Source: an uncultured Paracoccaceae bacterium (GTDB lineage Bacteria; Pseudomonadota; Alphaproteobacteria; Rhodobacterales; Rhodobacteraceae). From it: 54,445 bases of DNA. A program made the position numbers and the translations under genes. The stretch spans positions 1 through 54,445 of the forward strand of contig CAKZOU010000060.1 in NCBI GenBank assembly GCA_937138255.1, read 5' to 3'. The notes under the pieces are model-generated. The model made no database searches. It saw nothing but the letters and a program-made list of their open reading frames with translations, and was not told where the DNA came from. Below, piece after piece: positions 43,316 through 52,086 of the stretch (position 1 is its first letter; each line of letters begins with the position of its first letter).

Positions 43316-44155
43316 TCAAACCGGATCATCGGACAGGGGCGTTTCGGCCGCACCAAGAGCATCGGCGAGCCGTTGCGCCGCGCTTCCGGGGCGGAGCGGC
43401 TTTTGCTGGCTTTCGTCGGGGGCCCAGCCGGTCAGGAGGATGATCTCGAATGTCGCGGCGATCCGGCCCTCTCCATGCGGGAAGTTCTCCGCATAGATGC
43501 GCGCCGCTTCGTTCAAGACGGCGCGGCTGGTCGGGCGGCGAAGACGGTTGGCAAGCGCATTGGTCTCTCCCATCGCGCGCAGGTCGCGCATCAGGTGCCG
43601 GGGGCTCTCGTAGGAAACCGTCAGGCTCATGCTGTCGGCAACCGGCAGGGCGAAACCGGCCCGCTGCAAAAGCGCACCAAGATCGCGGATCTCGGCCATC
43701 GGCGCAACGCGGGGAGAAAGCCCGCCGCTGACCCGCGCTTCGGCTTCGGCAAGTGAGGCGCGAAGCTCGTGCAGCGTTTGGCCCCCGAAAAGCGCGGCGA
43801 TCAGAAGACCGTCGGGGCGCAGGGCGCGGCGCATCTGAACAAGGCGGCCGACCGGATCGTTGGCCCAGTGAATCGTGAGGGCGTCAATCACCAGATCATG
43901 CGCTCCGGGCTGTAGGGCCAAGAGGTCGGCATCTTCGCAAAACGACGAGTCGAACCCACCGGCGCTCCAAACCTCGGGCCAGCCAGTCACAATGGTGGGT
44001 GACGTAAAGGCTTTGTTAACCTCGGAGAGCCTTTCTTGAATCTCGTCCAGAACGGCGTTGTGAAGGAAAAGGGCCGGGCCATCCGCAAGGGTTCTGGCCC
44101 GGGCTCGGTGCCGGGAAAGGGCGGTCTGGTCGGTCAGGATCGGTGGGGCTTTCAT
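43316..44155 (-). CDS. NDUFAF5-like SAM-dependent methyltransferase
   Basis: A 279-residue protein of the BioC/NDUFAF5 methyltransferase group. LHNAVLDEIQERLSEVNKAFTSPTIVTGWP and DLVIDALTIHWANDPVGRLVQMRRALRPDGLLIAALFGGQTLHELR match. The glycine-rich SAM motif I is degenerate (TIVTGWPEVW), as in other alphaproteobacterial members. The mitochondrial homologue hydroxylates or modifies an arginine of a complex I subunit. Located upstream of hemH with a 55-base gap. Its start codon shares the tetramer CATG (44153-44156) with the oppositely reading comF start. Confidence 0.87.
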   Translation of the reverse strand: MKAPPILTDQTALSRHRARARTLADGPALFLHNAVLDEIQERLSEVNKAFTSPTIVTGWPEVWSAGGFDSSFCEDADLLALQPGAHDLVIDALTIHWANDPVGRLVQMRRALRPDGLLIAALFGGQTLHELRASLAEAEARVSGGLSPRVAPMAEIRDLGALLQRAGFALPVADSMSLTVSYESPRHLMRDLRAMGETNALANRLRRPTSRAVLNEAARIYAENFPHGEGRIAATFEIILLTGWAPDESQQKPLRPGSAAQRLADALGAAETPLSDDPV

Positions 44156-44906
44156 GGCAAATGTTCTTACGGCGCTGTCTGCGGGAATGCAAAGTGTCGT
44201 CGCGGCGCTTTATCCGCCGCAGTGCGCTCTGTGTAGTGAACCTACCGAGGCGAACTTTGGCCTTTGTGCGGCCTGTTGGCGGGAGACCCGCTTTGTGGAG
44301 GGCGCCCTGTGCGATAGTTGCGGCACGGGATTGACTGGCGAGGCGGCAGGCGGAGAGCGCCTTTATTGCGACGATTGCCTCGCCCATGAGCGCCCGTGGT
44401 CGCGTGGCAGAGCGGCTTTGGCCTATGCGGGCGGCGGCAGAAAGCTGGTGCTTGCGCTCAAGACCGGCGACAGAACCGAGATCGCCCGCGTTGTCGCGCC
44501 GCTATTGGCAAGGGCTGGAAGGCCGCTCTTGCGCCCCGACACCCTGATCGTGCCAATTCCGCTCCACTGGTCGCGCCGGATGGGCCGCCGCTATAATCAG
44601 GCGGCTTTGCTGGCCTTGGCGCTGGGCAGGCAAAGCGGGATCCCGGTTTGCCCTGATGCACTCGTCCGGACACGCCGAACCCGCCCACTTGATTTTCCCG
44701 ACCGCGAGGCCCGATTCGCCCTGCTCGACGGCGCGATTGCTGCCAATGCAACACGCGCAGGCGCGTTGAGGCGCAGGCCAATCCTTCTTGTCGACGACGT
44801 GATGACCTCGGGCGCCACCTTCAATGCCGCGACGCGGGCCTGCTATGCGGCGGGCGCAAGCGAGGTTTGCATCTTGGCACTAGCGAGAGCGGCAAAAGAT
44901 GCCTAA
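44154..44906 (+). CDS. comF: ComF family phosphoribosyltransferase-like protein
   Basis: A 250-residue protein. The N-terminal zinc-finger region has two CxxC pairs: PPQCALCSE, LCAACW, LCDSCG and YCDDC. The C-terminal phosphoribosyltransferase domain has the PRPP motif ILLVDDVMTSGATFNAAT. LIVPIPLHWSRRMGRRYNQAALLA is typical of ComF. ComF proteins support DNA uptake in competent bacteria; the alphaproteobacterial role is unclear. ATG 44154 overlaps the start of the opposing methyltransferase gene; ATG 44187 (MQSVVAALYPPQC) is an alternative closer to the usual family N-terminus. Confidence 0.93.
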   Translation: MANVLTALSAGMQSVVAALYPPQCALCSEPTEANFGLCAACWRETRFVEGALCDSCGTGLTGEAAGGERLYCDDCLAHERPWSRGRAALAYAGGGRKLVLALKTGDRTEIARVVAPLLARAGRPLLRPDTLIVPIPLHWSRRMGRRYNQAALLALALGRQSGIPVCPDALVRTRRTRPLDFPDREARFALLDGAIAANATRAGALRRRPILLVDDVMTSGATFNAATRACYAAGASEVCILALARAAKDA

Positions 44907-44923
44907 ATCGTCATGGAACGAAG

Positions 44924-45196
44924 ATGGGGGCACCGGCCTTGGCTAAGATCGAAATCTATACCTCGCATACCTGCGGCTATTGCCACGCAGCCAAGCGCCT
45001 TCTCGACAAGAAGGGCGCGGCCTATGAAGAGATCAACGTGGCCTTCGCGCCCGAGCGTCGGCCGGAGATGGTCGAACGCGCCGGTGGCCGCCGCACCGTT
45101 CCGCAGATCTTTATCGACGGCAAACACGTTGGCGGTTGCGACGATCTCTATGAACTTGATTTCGAGGGCGGGCTCGAAGGCCTCCTCGCGTCGTGA
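44924..45196 (+). CDS. grxC: Glutaredoxin 3 (GrxC)
   Basis: A 90-residue glutaredoxin if started at ATG 44924, or 85 residues from TTG 44939 (MAKIEIYT, GGGGG 8 bases upstream). The active site is TCGYCHAAKRLL, with the CxxC of class I glutaredoxins, followed by RTVPQIFIDGKHVGGCDDLYELD (TVP cis-proline and GGCDD glutathione contacts). It reduces protein and glutathione mixed disulfides. The GTGA overlap at its end couples it with the nitrilase gene. Confidence 0.95.
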   Translation: MGAPALAKIEIYTSHTCGYCHAAKRLLDKKGAAYEEINVAFAPERRPEMVERAGGRRTVPQIFIDGKHVGGCDDLYELDFEGGLEGLLAS

Positions 45197-46023
45197 AGGC
45201 GGCGCTGCTTCAGCTGAGTTCGGGGGACGACCCTGCTGAGAATCTGAAGACCATGCGCGCCATGCTGCGCGAGGCGGCCGGAAACGGCGCTGAATTTGTC
45301 CTGACACCCGAAGTCTCTAACTGTGTTTCGCAGGATCGGGCGCATCAGCGCGAGGTTCTGTCCTTCGAGGAGGATGATCCGACGCTGGCGGGCCTTCGGG
45401 CCGAGGCGGCGGCGCTGGGCGTTTGGCTGGTAATCGGCTCTCTGGGGATAAAGACCCACGATGCCGATGGCCGCTTTGCCAATCGTTGTTTCGTGATCGC
45501 CCCCGATGGCGAGATCGCAGTGCGCTATGACAAGATCCATATGTTCGACGTCGATGTGACCGCGACCGAGACCTTTCGCGAATCCGCGGGCTATCGCCCC
45601 GGAGATCGCGCCGTTGTGGTGGATACGCCCCTCGGCAAGATCGGCCTGTCGATCTGCTATGACGTCCGTTTCGCCCATCTTTACCGAAGGCTGGCCAAGG
45701 CAGGCGCCGAGATCCTTCTGGTTCCTGCGGCATTTTCGCCCGTAACTGGCGAGGCGCATTGGGAGCCGCTCCTGCGCGCCCGCGCCATTGAGAATGGCTG
45801 TTTTGTGCTCGCCGCCGCGCAAACTGGCAGCCATCCGATCCGCACTGGCAAGCCGCGTGTGACGCATGGCCACAGCATGGTGATCGGCCCTTGGGGGAAC
45901 GTGATGGTTGACGCAGGCACCGAAACAGGCATCGTCTACGCGGATATCGATCTTGGCGAAGTTGCCCGCGCTCGAGGGCGTGTTCCCTCGCTAACCCATG
46001 ACCGACCCTTTGAAGGACCGTGA
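45193..46023 (+). CDS. Carbon-nitrogen hydrolase (nitrilase superfamily, Nit1/Nit2-like)
   Basis: A 276-residue protein with the nitrilase triad: Glu40 in FVLTPE, Lys114 in RYDKIHMFD and Cys155 in LSICYDVRF. These and RARAIENGCFVLAAAQTG place it in the Nit1/Nit2-like branch, which includes deaminated-glutathione amidase and omega-amidase. Neighbouring glutaredoxin makes a glutathione-repair role attractive but unproven. The GTG start at 45193 overlaps the glutaredoxin stop. A MarR regulator follows by TGATG overlap. Confidence 0.92.
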   Translation: MKAALLQLSSGDDPAENLKTMRAMLREAAGNGAEFVLTPEVSNCVSQDRAHQREVLSFEEDDPTLAGLRAEAAALGVWLVIGSLGIKTHDADGRFANRCFVIAPDGEIAVRYDKIHMFDVDVTATETFRESAGYRPGDRAVVVDTPLGKIGLSICYDVRFAHLYRRLAKAGAEILLVPAAFSPVTGEAHWEPLLRARAIENGCFVLAAAQTGSHPIRTGKPRVTHGHSMVIGPWGNVMVDAGTETGIVYADIDLGEVARARGRVPSLTHDRPFEGP

Positions 46024-46469
46024 TGAACAACCCCGTCAACAGTCTCGCCGTATCGCTGTTCAGCGAGATCCTGACGGTTGATCAGTTGGCGCGGATGAAC
46101 GTGGCCAAGGCGCTTCCCAAGGGGATGGAGCTTTCGCACTTTTCCGTTCTCAATCATCTTGCCCATGTGGGCGGAGAAAAGACGCCGGCTCAGCTGGCGC
46201 GGACCTTTCACCTTACGCGCGGGGCGATGACCAATACGCTCGGCAAGCTTGAATGGGCGGGTTGGGTGCATATCCGCCCCGATTGGGAAGATGCGCGGCG
46301 CAAGCTTGTTTCGATCAGCCCCACCGGTATCGCCGCCCGCGATGCCGCCCTTGCGGCGATCACGCCGGTGATTGCCGAGGTGGTGGAGCAGATCGGCGCC
46401 GAAAAGGTGCGACAGGCGCTGCCGGTGCTGCGTGAAATGCGCAAGCGGCTTCTCGAGACCGATGGCTAG
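46023..46469 (+). CDS. MarR-family transcriptional regulator
   Basis: A 148-residue winged-helix protein. It has [66 protein letters not shown]. This spans the recognition helix and the conserved DxRxk-like wing [13 protein letters not shown]. The following helix aids dimerisation. Ligand and target are unknown. It follows the nitrilase by TGATG overlap and ends with the stop sharing CTAG with ubiG; the putative operator should lie upstream of grxC or comF, where I see no obvious palindrome. Confidence 0.93.
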   Translation: MNNPVNSLAVSLFSEILTVDQLARMNVAKALPKGMELSHFSVLNHLAHVGGEKTPAQLARTFHLTRGAMTNTLGKLEWAGWVHIRPDWEDARRKLVSISPTGIAARDAALAAITPVIAEVVEQIGAEKVRQALPVLREMRKRLLETDG

Positions 46470-47218
46470 GCCGCGGGGCGCAGCGAGGTGGTGACGTAGT
46501 TCACCGAAAGATCGCGGTCGGACAGTTTCCAATCCCAGAGGATCGGGTTGAACTGAAACCCCTTGCGGTCGACAGGATCCAGCCCGGCCTTGCGGATCAG
46601 ATCGAACAGCTCCTCAGGTTTAATGAACTTCGACCAATCATGTGTGCCCTTCGGCAACCAGCGCATGACATATTCCGCCCCGAGGATCGCCATGGCGAAA
46701 CTCTTGGGGTTGCGGTTGATGGTTGAGCAGATGTGCAGGCCGCCGGGGCGCAGAAGATCATGCACCGCCTTGAGATAGCCGAGGGGATCGGCGACGTGCT
46801 CGATCACTTCCATGTTGAGCACCACGTCGAATTGCTCGCCCGCTTCGGCCATAGCCTCGGCAGTGGTGTGGCGATAGTCGATGTTGAGGCCGGATTGCTC
46901 GGCGTGGACTTTGGCGACGGGAATGTTTCTTGCGGCAGCATCGGCACCGATCACGGTAGCACCCAAACGGGCCATCGGCTCGCACAAAAGCCCGCCGCCG
47001 CAACCAATATCGAGAAGGCGCAGGCCTGTGAACGGCGCATCGTCTGCAAGGTCGCGGCCAAACTCGGCGGCGATCTGGCGGGTGATATAGTCGAGGCGGC
47101 AGGGATTGAGCATATGCAGCGGCTTGAACTTGCCGTTCAAGTCCCACCACTCGGCGGCCATTGCCTCGAACTTGGCGATTTCAGCGGGGTCGACGGTGTT
47201 TTGGGTGGCGTTTGTCAT
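46466..47218 (-). CDS. ubiG: Ubiquinone biosynthesis O-methyltransferase UbiG
   Basis: Performs both O-methylations in ubiquinone synthesis. The 250-residue product begins [38 protein letters not shown], then [26 protein letters not shown] with SAM motif I, EVIEHV and [12 protein letters not shown]. Amphipathic helix and insertion [23 protein letters not shown] match UbiG. Start ATG 47218 is closest to the family N-terminus; ATG 47236 is an alternative. Head-to-head with pip. Confidence 0.96.
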   Translation of the reverse strand: MTNATQNTVDPAEIAKFEAMAAEWWDLNGKFKPLHMLNPCRLDYITRQIAAEFGRDLADDAPFTGLRLLDIGCGGGLLCEPMARLGATVIGADAAARNIPVAKVHAEQSGLNIDYRHTTAEAMAEAGEQFDVVLNMEVIEHVADPLGYLKAVHDLLRPGGLHICSTINRNPKSFAMAILGAEYVMRWLPKGTHDWSKFIKPEELFDLIRKAGLDPVDRKGFQFNPILWDWKLSDRDLSVNYVTTSLRPAA

Positions 47219-47270
47219 CTCGGCTACCGGGGTCATGGCAAGTCGCCACACCTGACTATATAGTTGGGGC

Positions 47271-48254
47271 ATGGACAAGGTCTTGGGACAAATAAGCGCC
47301 GCCGCGCACCTATATCCGCCGATTGATCCTTTCGATCAGCGGATGCTGGATGTGGGTGACGGGCACCGTGTCTATGTCGAACAATGCGGCAATCCTGATG
47401 GTATCCCAGCGCTCGTCCTTCATGGCGGACCGGGCGGCGGATGTAGCCCGGCGATGCGGCGGTTTTTCGATCCTGAACGGTATCGCGTGATCCTGTTCGA
47501 TCAGCGCGGCTGTGGCCGCTCGCGGCCCAACGGTTCGGTCGAGGCGAACACAACCTGGCATCTGGTCGAGGATATCGAGCTGATCCGCAAGACGCTTGGG
47601 ATCGAGAGGTTTACACTATTTGGCGGCAGCTGGGGCGCGGCGCTCGCGCTGATCTATGCTCAGGCGCATCCGGATCGGGTCCGGGCGATGATCTTGCGTG
47701 GAATCTTCCTGATGACCCAGCCTGAGCTTGATTGGTTCTATGGCGGCGGCGCGGGCAAGTTCTGGCCTGACCAGTGGCGGCTGTTTACCTCGATCGTCCC
47801 GCAAGAAGAACAGGCAGACCTCATCGGCGCCTACAACAAGCGTCTCTTTGGAGACGACAACCTTACGGCGACCCGATTTGCCCGCGCCTGGACCCGCTGG
47901 GAAAATGCGCTGGCCTCGTTCGAGGCGGATGGATCGGTCGGCGATAGCCCGGCCGATTTCGCGCGCGTCTTTGCGCGTCTTGAAAACCACTATTTCGTCA
48001 ACGGAGGCTTTCTCGACGAGGACAGCCAGATCCTTTCGAATATGGATCGTATCGCACATATCCCCGCCGAGATCATTCAGGGTCGATACGACATGATTTG
48101 CCCCCCCGAGTCGGCCCATCGAATCGCAAGACTATGGCCAGAAGCCCGACTCAGGATGGTATCCTTTGCAGGCCACGCCCTCTCAGAGCCCGGAATCTGT
48201 AAACAGCTGGTGGCTGCAACTGATCATTGTGCGAGTATTCGCGACAATCAGTGA
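47271..48254 (+). CDS. pip: Proline iminopeptidase
   Basis: A 327-residue alpha/beta-hydrolase that releases N-terminal proline. Features are HGGPGGGC (oxyanion hole), [11 protein letters not shown], the nucleophile elbow GGSWGAAL (Ser120), [27 protein letters not shown] (Asp) and [10 protein letters not shown] (His). The family's [10 protein letters not shown] signature identifies the serine-type enzyme. The divergent ubiG start is 52 bases away. Confidence 0.96.
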   Translation: MDKVLGQISAAAHLYPPIDPFDQRMLDVGDGHRVYVEQCGNPDGIPALVLHGGPGGGCSPAMRRFFDPERYRVILFDQRGCGRSRPNGSVEANTTWHLVEDIELIRKTLGIERFTLFGGSWGAALALIYAQAHPDRVRAMILRGIFLMTQPELDWFYGGGAGKFWPDQWRLFTSIVPQEEQADLIGAYNKRLFGDDNLTATRFARAWTRWENALASFEADGSVGDSPADFARVFARLENHYFVNGGFLDEDSQILSNMDRIAHIPAEIIQGRYDMICPPESAHRIARLWPEARLRMVSFAGHALSEPGICKQLVAATDHCASIRDNQ

Positions 48255-48345
48255 GTTTTGCCAAACTAGGGCCTCAATTAAGCACGATTTTGGACCGATC
48301 CATCTAATGTTCTGGCCGAGAAATAATCCACACAGGGGAACGAAG

Positions 48346-49068
48346 ATGCCCTTCACAATGCACACAACAAAGAAGCTCACCCGCGGTGCGATCATTGCGA
48401 TGACCGCTGTTGCGCTCGCTGGCCCCGCATTGGCCGCAAAAGGCGGCAATGGGAACGGCAATGGCCGAGGCAATAGCGCGAACGCGCAAAGCGCCGAAAA
48501 AGGCAACAATGGCAGGGGCGCGATTGCGTCCGAACTCAAGGGCCTGAACGCCGCACACGCCAACATCAACGGTATGATGAACGCCAATCCCGAAAGCCAG
48601 GTTGGCCGGATTTATGCTTATCAGCAGGCGATCTTGGGTGTGGCTGGTGCGGGCGAGGATGCCGAGAATCTTTGGGCTGAGATTCAGGAAACCTGGGGTG
48701 CCGGTATTGAAGATAGCTACGGGTTGGCCGTCGGAGACGCCGATTCTCAAATTGCTTTCTACGACGCGCTCATTGCGGGGCTTGGCGAAGGTGAAGCGCT
48801 GTCTCAGGAAGATGCAGACGCATACGTTGCGCTTCTACTTGAGCAAGCCAGGCTTGCGGAAATGACCGAGCAGGAGAAGGCCACAGAATTCGGCGATTCC
48901 GAAGACGAAGCCTTCCTTCTGGCGATGGAAGAATATGCTGGATATGAGGGCCTCCAGGAAGAGCAGCAGCTTCTGGCAGACGAAACCCTTTTCGACCTGA
49001 CTGGCGGAGAGGAGCTGAGCGAAGAGGCCCTCAACGAGTTCCTGCGTCTCCTCGGCCTTTTGGAATAA
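48346..49068 (+). CDS. Exported acidic protein of unknown function
   Basis: A 240-residue protein. The signal peptide runs from [19 protein letters not shown] to LAGPALA, cleaved before [13 protein letters not shown] Gly/Asn repeat stretch ([17 protein letters not shown]) follows, then a helical region with [33 protein letters not shown], and a strongly acidic tail (Glu/Asp-rich, ending [14 protein letters not shown]). No cysteines or recognised domain. GGGGAACG precedes ATG 48346. The ATG at 48166 would add sequence that overlaps pip and is rejected. Homologues seem common in roseobacters, without assigned function. Confidence 0.82.
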   Translation: MPFTMHTTKKLTRGAIIAMTAVALAGPALAAKGGNGNGNGRGNSANAQSAEKGNNGRGAIASELKGLNAAHANINGMMNANPESQVGRIYAYQQAILGVAGAGEDAENLWAEIQETWGAGIEDSYGLAVGDADSQIAFYDALIAGLGEGEALSQEDADAYVALLLEQARLAEMTEQEKATEFGDSEDEAFLLAMEEYAGYEGLQEEQQLLADETLFDLTGGEELSEEALNEFLRLLGLLE

Positions 49069-49074
49069 TTCCCT

Positions 49075-49103
49075 CGGGGGGCGGGGCCATCTGGCCTTGC
49101 CCC
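49075..49103 (+). terminator. Weak hairpin after the acidic exported protein
   Basis: GGGGGGCGGGGCC and GGCCTTGCCCC pair around ATCT with one or two mismatches; a short T tract is lacking. Possible Rho-independent terminator of low strength. Confidence 0.4.
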
Positions 49104-49132
49104 TTGCAGACTCGGGATTGCGCGCGTATATG
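49104..49132 (+). promoter_or_regulatory. Sigma-70-type promoter of the rimP-nusA-infB operon
   Basis: TTGCAG (49104-49109), exactly 17 bases, TATATG (49127-49132). Transcription would start near 49139, about 100 bases before the rimP ATG, and pass through the terminator hairpin at 49188-49210. Confidence 0.65.
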
Positions 49133-49149
49133 CGCCTTGACAGCGGCGC

Positions 49150-49171
49150 CTTGGCCTCCACCCCCAAGGCT
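49150..49171 (+). other. Leader hairpin 1 of the rimP operon
   Basis: GCCTTGG followed by a C-rich loop and CCAAGGC, a 7-bp stem within the predicted 5' leader, upstream of the terminator hairpin. Confidence 0.5.
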
Positions 49172-49187
49172 CCACCGGGAAAGACCA

Positions 49188-49210
49188 ACGGGCCGCGCGC
49201 CCGTTTTTTT
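49188..49210 (+). terminator. Intrinsic terminator in the rimP leader (candidate attenuator)
   Basis: ACGGGC (49188-49193) / GCCCGT (49199-49204), loop CGCGC, followed by TTTTTTT. This is a textbook intrinsic terminator but sits between the predicted operon promoter and the rimP start, 28 bases before the ATG. Either it is the true end of upstream transcripts, with the operon promoter internal, or it regulates the nusA operon by attenuation. Confidence 0.75.
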
Positions 49211-49238
49211 GTGCCCGAATTCCGAGCTTGTAGAGACC

Positions 49239-49823
49239 ATGACAGACCTAATTGCCAAAGCCGCGCTCGACCGCCGCATCGCCGAAATCACCGGACCCGT
49301 AATCGAGGATCTGGGGTTCGAATTGGTGCGCGTCCGCTTGATGACGGGCAAGGAATCGACGCTGCAGATCATGGCGCAGAGGCCGGACGGCACCATCGAG
49401 GTCGATGATTGCGGTGAGATCAGCACCGCCGTTTCCGCCGTGCTCGACGTCGAGGATCCGATTGTCGAGGCCTATACGCTTGAGGTTTCCAGCCCCGGCA
49501 TCGACCGGCCGCTGACGCGCCTGAAGGATTTCGACCAGTGGGCCGGCTATGTCGCCAAGATCGAGACGACCGAGCTGATCGACGGCCGCCGCCGTTTCAA
49601 AGGCACGCTCGCGGGGACCGAGGGCGACGAGGTTTTGATCACGCTCGACGATCAGGCCGAAGAAATCACCATCGGGCTCAAGTTTGATTGGCTGTCGGAT
49701 GCCAAGCTTGTGCTGACGGATGAATTGATCCGCGAAGTTCTGCGCGGACGGAAAGATGCGGGCCAGATCGACGAGGCCCAGTTTGACGAAGTTGAGACCA
49801 TCATCGATGGGGACGAGGAGTAA
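49239..49823 (+). CDS. rimP: Ribosome maturation factor RimP
   Basis: A 194-residue protein needed for 30S maturation. The N-terminal domain has [42 protein letters not shown], the Sm-like C-terminal domain [27 protein letters not shown]. The ending [11 protein letters not shown] is acidic. ATG 49239 fits the family start; a longer ORF upstream reads through the terminator. First gene of the rimP-nusA-ylxR-infB operon; nusA follows after 5 bases. Confidence 0.96.
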   Translation: MTDLIAKAALDRRIAEITGPVIEDLGFELVRVRLMTGKESTLQIMAQRPDGTIEVDDCGEISTAVSAVLDVEDPIVEAYTLEVSSPGIDRPLTRLKDFDQWAGYVAKIETTELIDGRRRFKGTLAGTEGDEVLITLDDQAEEITIGLKFDWLSDAKLVLTDELIREVLRGRKDAGQIDEAQFDEVETIIDGDEE

Positions 49824-49828
49824 ACCCA

Positions 49829-51433
49829 ATGGCAATCACATCTGCTAACCAGCTCGAGCTTTTGCAAACGGCCGAAGCCGTTGCGCGCGAGAAGATGATC
49901 GACCCCGGCCTTGTGGTCGAGGCGATGGAAGAGTCGCTCGCCCGCGCCGCCAAGAGCCGCTATGGCGCCGAGATGGACATCCGCGTGGCAATCGACCGCA
50001 AGACCGGCAAGGCGACGTTTACCCGCGTTCGCACCGTTGTCGAAGATGACGCGCTTGAGAACTATCAAGCGGAAATGACTGTCGAGCAGGCCAAGCAGTA
50101 TTTGGAGAATCCGAGCGTCGGTGACGTTCTGGTGGAAGAGGTTCCCCCTGTCGAGTTGGGCCGAATTGCCGCCCAGTCGGCCAAGCAGGTCATCCTCCAG
50201 AAGGTCCGCGAAGCCGAGCGTGATCGCCAATACGAAGAATTCAAGGACCGCGCCGGCACGATCATCAACGCGCTGGTCAAGCGCGAGGAATATGGCAACG
50301 TCATCGTCGACGTGGGCGCCGGCGAAGCCATCCTGCGCCGCAACGAAAAGATCGGCCGCGAAGCCTATCGCCCCGGCGACCGCATCCGCTGCTATATCAA
50401 AGAGGTTCGCCGCGAACCGCGCGGCCCGCAGATCTTCCTATCGCGCACCGCGCCCGAGTTCATGGCCGAGCTGTTCAAGATGGAAGTGCCCGAGATCTAC
50501 GAAGGCATCATCGAAATCAAGGCCGTCGCCCGCGATCCGGGCAGCCGCGCCAAAATCGCCGTTGTCTCCTATGACAACTCGATCGACCCCGTGGGCGCCT
50601 GTGTCGGTATGCGCGGCAGCCGCGTTCAGGCGGTGGTCAACGAGCTTCAGGGCGAGAAGATCGACATCATTCCGTGGAATGAGAATATCCCGACCTTCCT
50701 TGTCAACGCGCTTCAGCCGGCCGAGGTTTCCAAGGTCGTGCTCGACGAAGAGGCCGGCAAGATCGAGGTCGTGGTGCCGGAAGAGCAACTGTCGCTCGCC
50801 ATCGGCCGCCGTGGCCAGAACGTGCGCCTTGCTTCGCAACTGACCGGCCTCGACATCGACATCATGACCGAGGAAGAGGAATCCAAGCGTCGTCAGGCCG
50901 AGTTCGAAAGCCGCACCAAGCTCTTCATGGAAACCCTCGACCTTGACGAATTCTTCGCCCAGCTTCTGGTGGCCGAAGGCTTCACCAACCTCGAAGAGGT
51001 CGCCTATGTCGACGTTGACGAGCTTCTGGTGATCGACGGTGTCGACGAAGGCACCGCCGAAGAGCTTCAGGCCCGCGCCCGCGATTACCTCGAGGCCCAG
51101 AACAAGAAAGCCCTCGAACACGCCATCGAGCTTGGCGCCCAAGAGAGCCTGATCAACTACGAGGGCCTGACCCCGCAGATGGTCGAAGCTTTGGCCGAAG
51201 ACGGCGTTCTGACGCTCGAGGATTTCGCCACCTGCGCCGACTGGGAACTGGCCGGCGGCTGGACCACGGTGAAAGGCGAGCGCGTCAAGGACGATGGCGT
51301 TCTCGAGAAGTTCGACGTGAGCCTCGAGGAAGCCCAAGACATGATCATGAACGCCCGCGTCATGCTGGGCTGGGTTGATCCTGCCGACCTCGCCGATAAA
51401 GGCGACGAAGAGACCGAAGAAGACGAGGCCTGA
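49829..51433 (+). CDS. nusA: Transcription termination/antitermination factor NusA
   Basis: A 534-residue RNA polymerase-binding factor. The N-terminal domain is [20 protein letters not shown], then S1 with [23 protein letters not shown]1 with [28 protein letters not shown] and KH2 with [20 protein letters not shown]. Two C-terminal AR2-like helix-hairpin-helix repeats follow ([29 protein letters not shown] and [28 protein letters not shown]). The acidic C-terminus [11 protein letters not shown] is typical of alphaproteobacteria. Follows rimP by 5 bases. Confidence 0.98.
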   Translation: MAITSANQLELLQTAEAVAREKMIDPGLVVEAMEESLARAAKSRYGAEMDIRVAIDRKTGKATFTRVRTVVEDDALENYQAEMTVEQAKQYLENPSVGDVLVEEVPPVELGRIAAQSAKQVILQKVREAERDRQYEEFKDRAGTIINALVKREEYGNVIVDVGAGEAILRRNEKIGREAYRPGDRIRCYIKEVRREPRGPQIFLSRTAPEFMAELFKMEVPEIYEGIIEIKAVARDPGSRAKIAVVSYDNSIDPVGACVGMRGSRVQAVVNELQGEKIDIIPWNENIPTFLVNALQPAEVSKVVLDEEAGKIEVVVPEEQLSLAIGRRGQNVRLASQLTGLDIDIMTEEEESKRRQAEFESRTKLFMETLDLDEFFAQLLVAEGFTNLEEVAYVDVDELLVIDGVDEGTAEELQARARDYLEAQNKKALEHAIELGAQESLINYEGLTPQMVEALAEDGVLTLEDFATCADWELAGGWTTVKGERVKDDGVLEKFDVSLEEAQDMIMNARVMLGWVDPADLADKGDEETEEDEA

Positions 51434-51453
51434 GAGGAGCCGAGAAACACGCG

Positions 51454-52086
51454 ATGACACGCGGTGGCCGCGATAAATCAGGCGACGAGGCCGAGCGCCG
51501 GTGCATAGTCACCGGCGAGGCCAAGCCGAAAGAGGGGCTGATCCGGTTCGTGGTCGGCCCTGACGGTGTCGTTGTGCCTGACGTGCTGGGCAAGTTGCCC
51601 GGCCGCGGGATGTGGGTCACCGCGGATCGCGCGATCCTTGAGAAGGCGGGCAAAGGCCAGTTCTCTCGCTCGGCGAAAACGCCGGTCACCGTGCCGGATG
51701 GTTTGGCCGACGAAGTCGAACGCCAGATTGCCCGCCGCGTGATCGACCTGATCGCCATGGCGCGGAAGGCGGGCATCGCGGTCTGCGGGTTCGAGAAGGT
51801 CAAAAGCTGGCTTGCCGGCAACGAACGCGTGCGTGTTCTCCTACAGGCCGACGACGGCTCGACGCGCGGCAAGGCCAAGCTCTGGACCCCTGAAGGGGCC
51901 CGGTATTTCGACTGTTTGACAGCTCAGGAATTGGGTTTGGCATTTGGTCGCCAAAGTGTGATACATGGCGCGCTCGCGACTGGCGGACTCAGCGACCGTG
52001 TTGTAGAGGAAGCCGCAAAGCTTAAGGGCTTGCGCGCAAATGACGGTGGCGATCCTGCTGCCGGAAAGGAAAAAGTAGCTAGATGA
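51454..52086 (+). CDS. ylxR: YlxR/RnpM family RNA-binding protein with L7Ae-like C-terminus
   Basis: A 210-residue protein. The YlxR domain is [22 protein letters not shown], with [18 protein letters not shown] as the RNA-binding GRGaw motif. Residues about 90-175 resemble an L7Ae-like fold ([19 protein letters not shown]). In firmicutes YlxR (RnpM) binds RNase P and modulates it; the alphaproteobacterial role is not established. It lies between nusA and infB, its constant position, with a 20-base gap before and an ATGA overlap after. Confidence 0.93.
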   Translation: MTRGGRDKSGDEAERRCIVTGEAKPKEGLIRFVVGPDGVVVPDVLGKLPGRGMWVTADRAILEKAGKGQFSRSAKTPVTVPDGLADEVERQIARRVIDLIAMARKAGIAVCGFEKVKSWLAGNERVRVLLQADDGSTRGKAKLWTPEGARYFDCLTAQELGLAFGRQSVIHGALATGGLSDRVVEEAAKLKGLRANDGGDPAAGKEKVAR

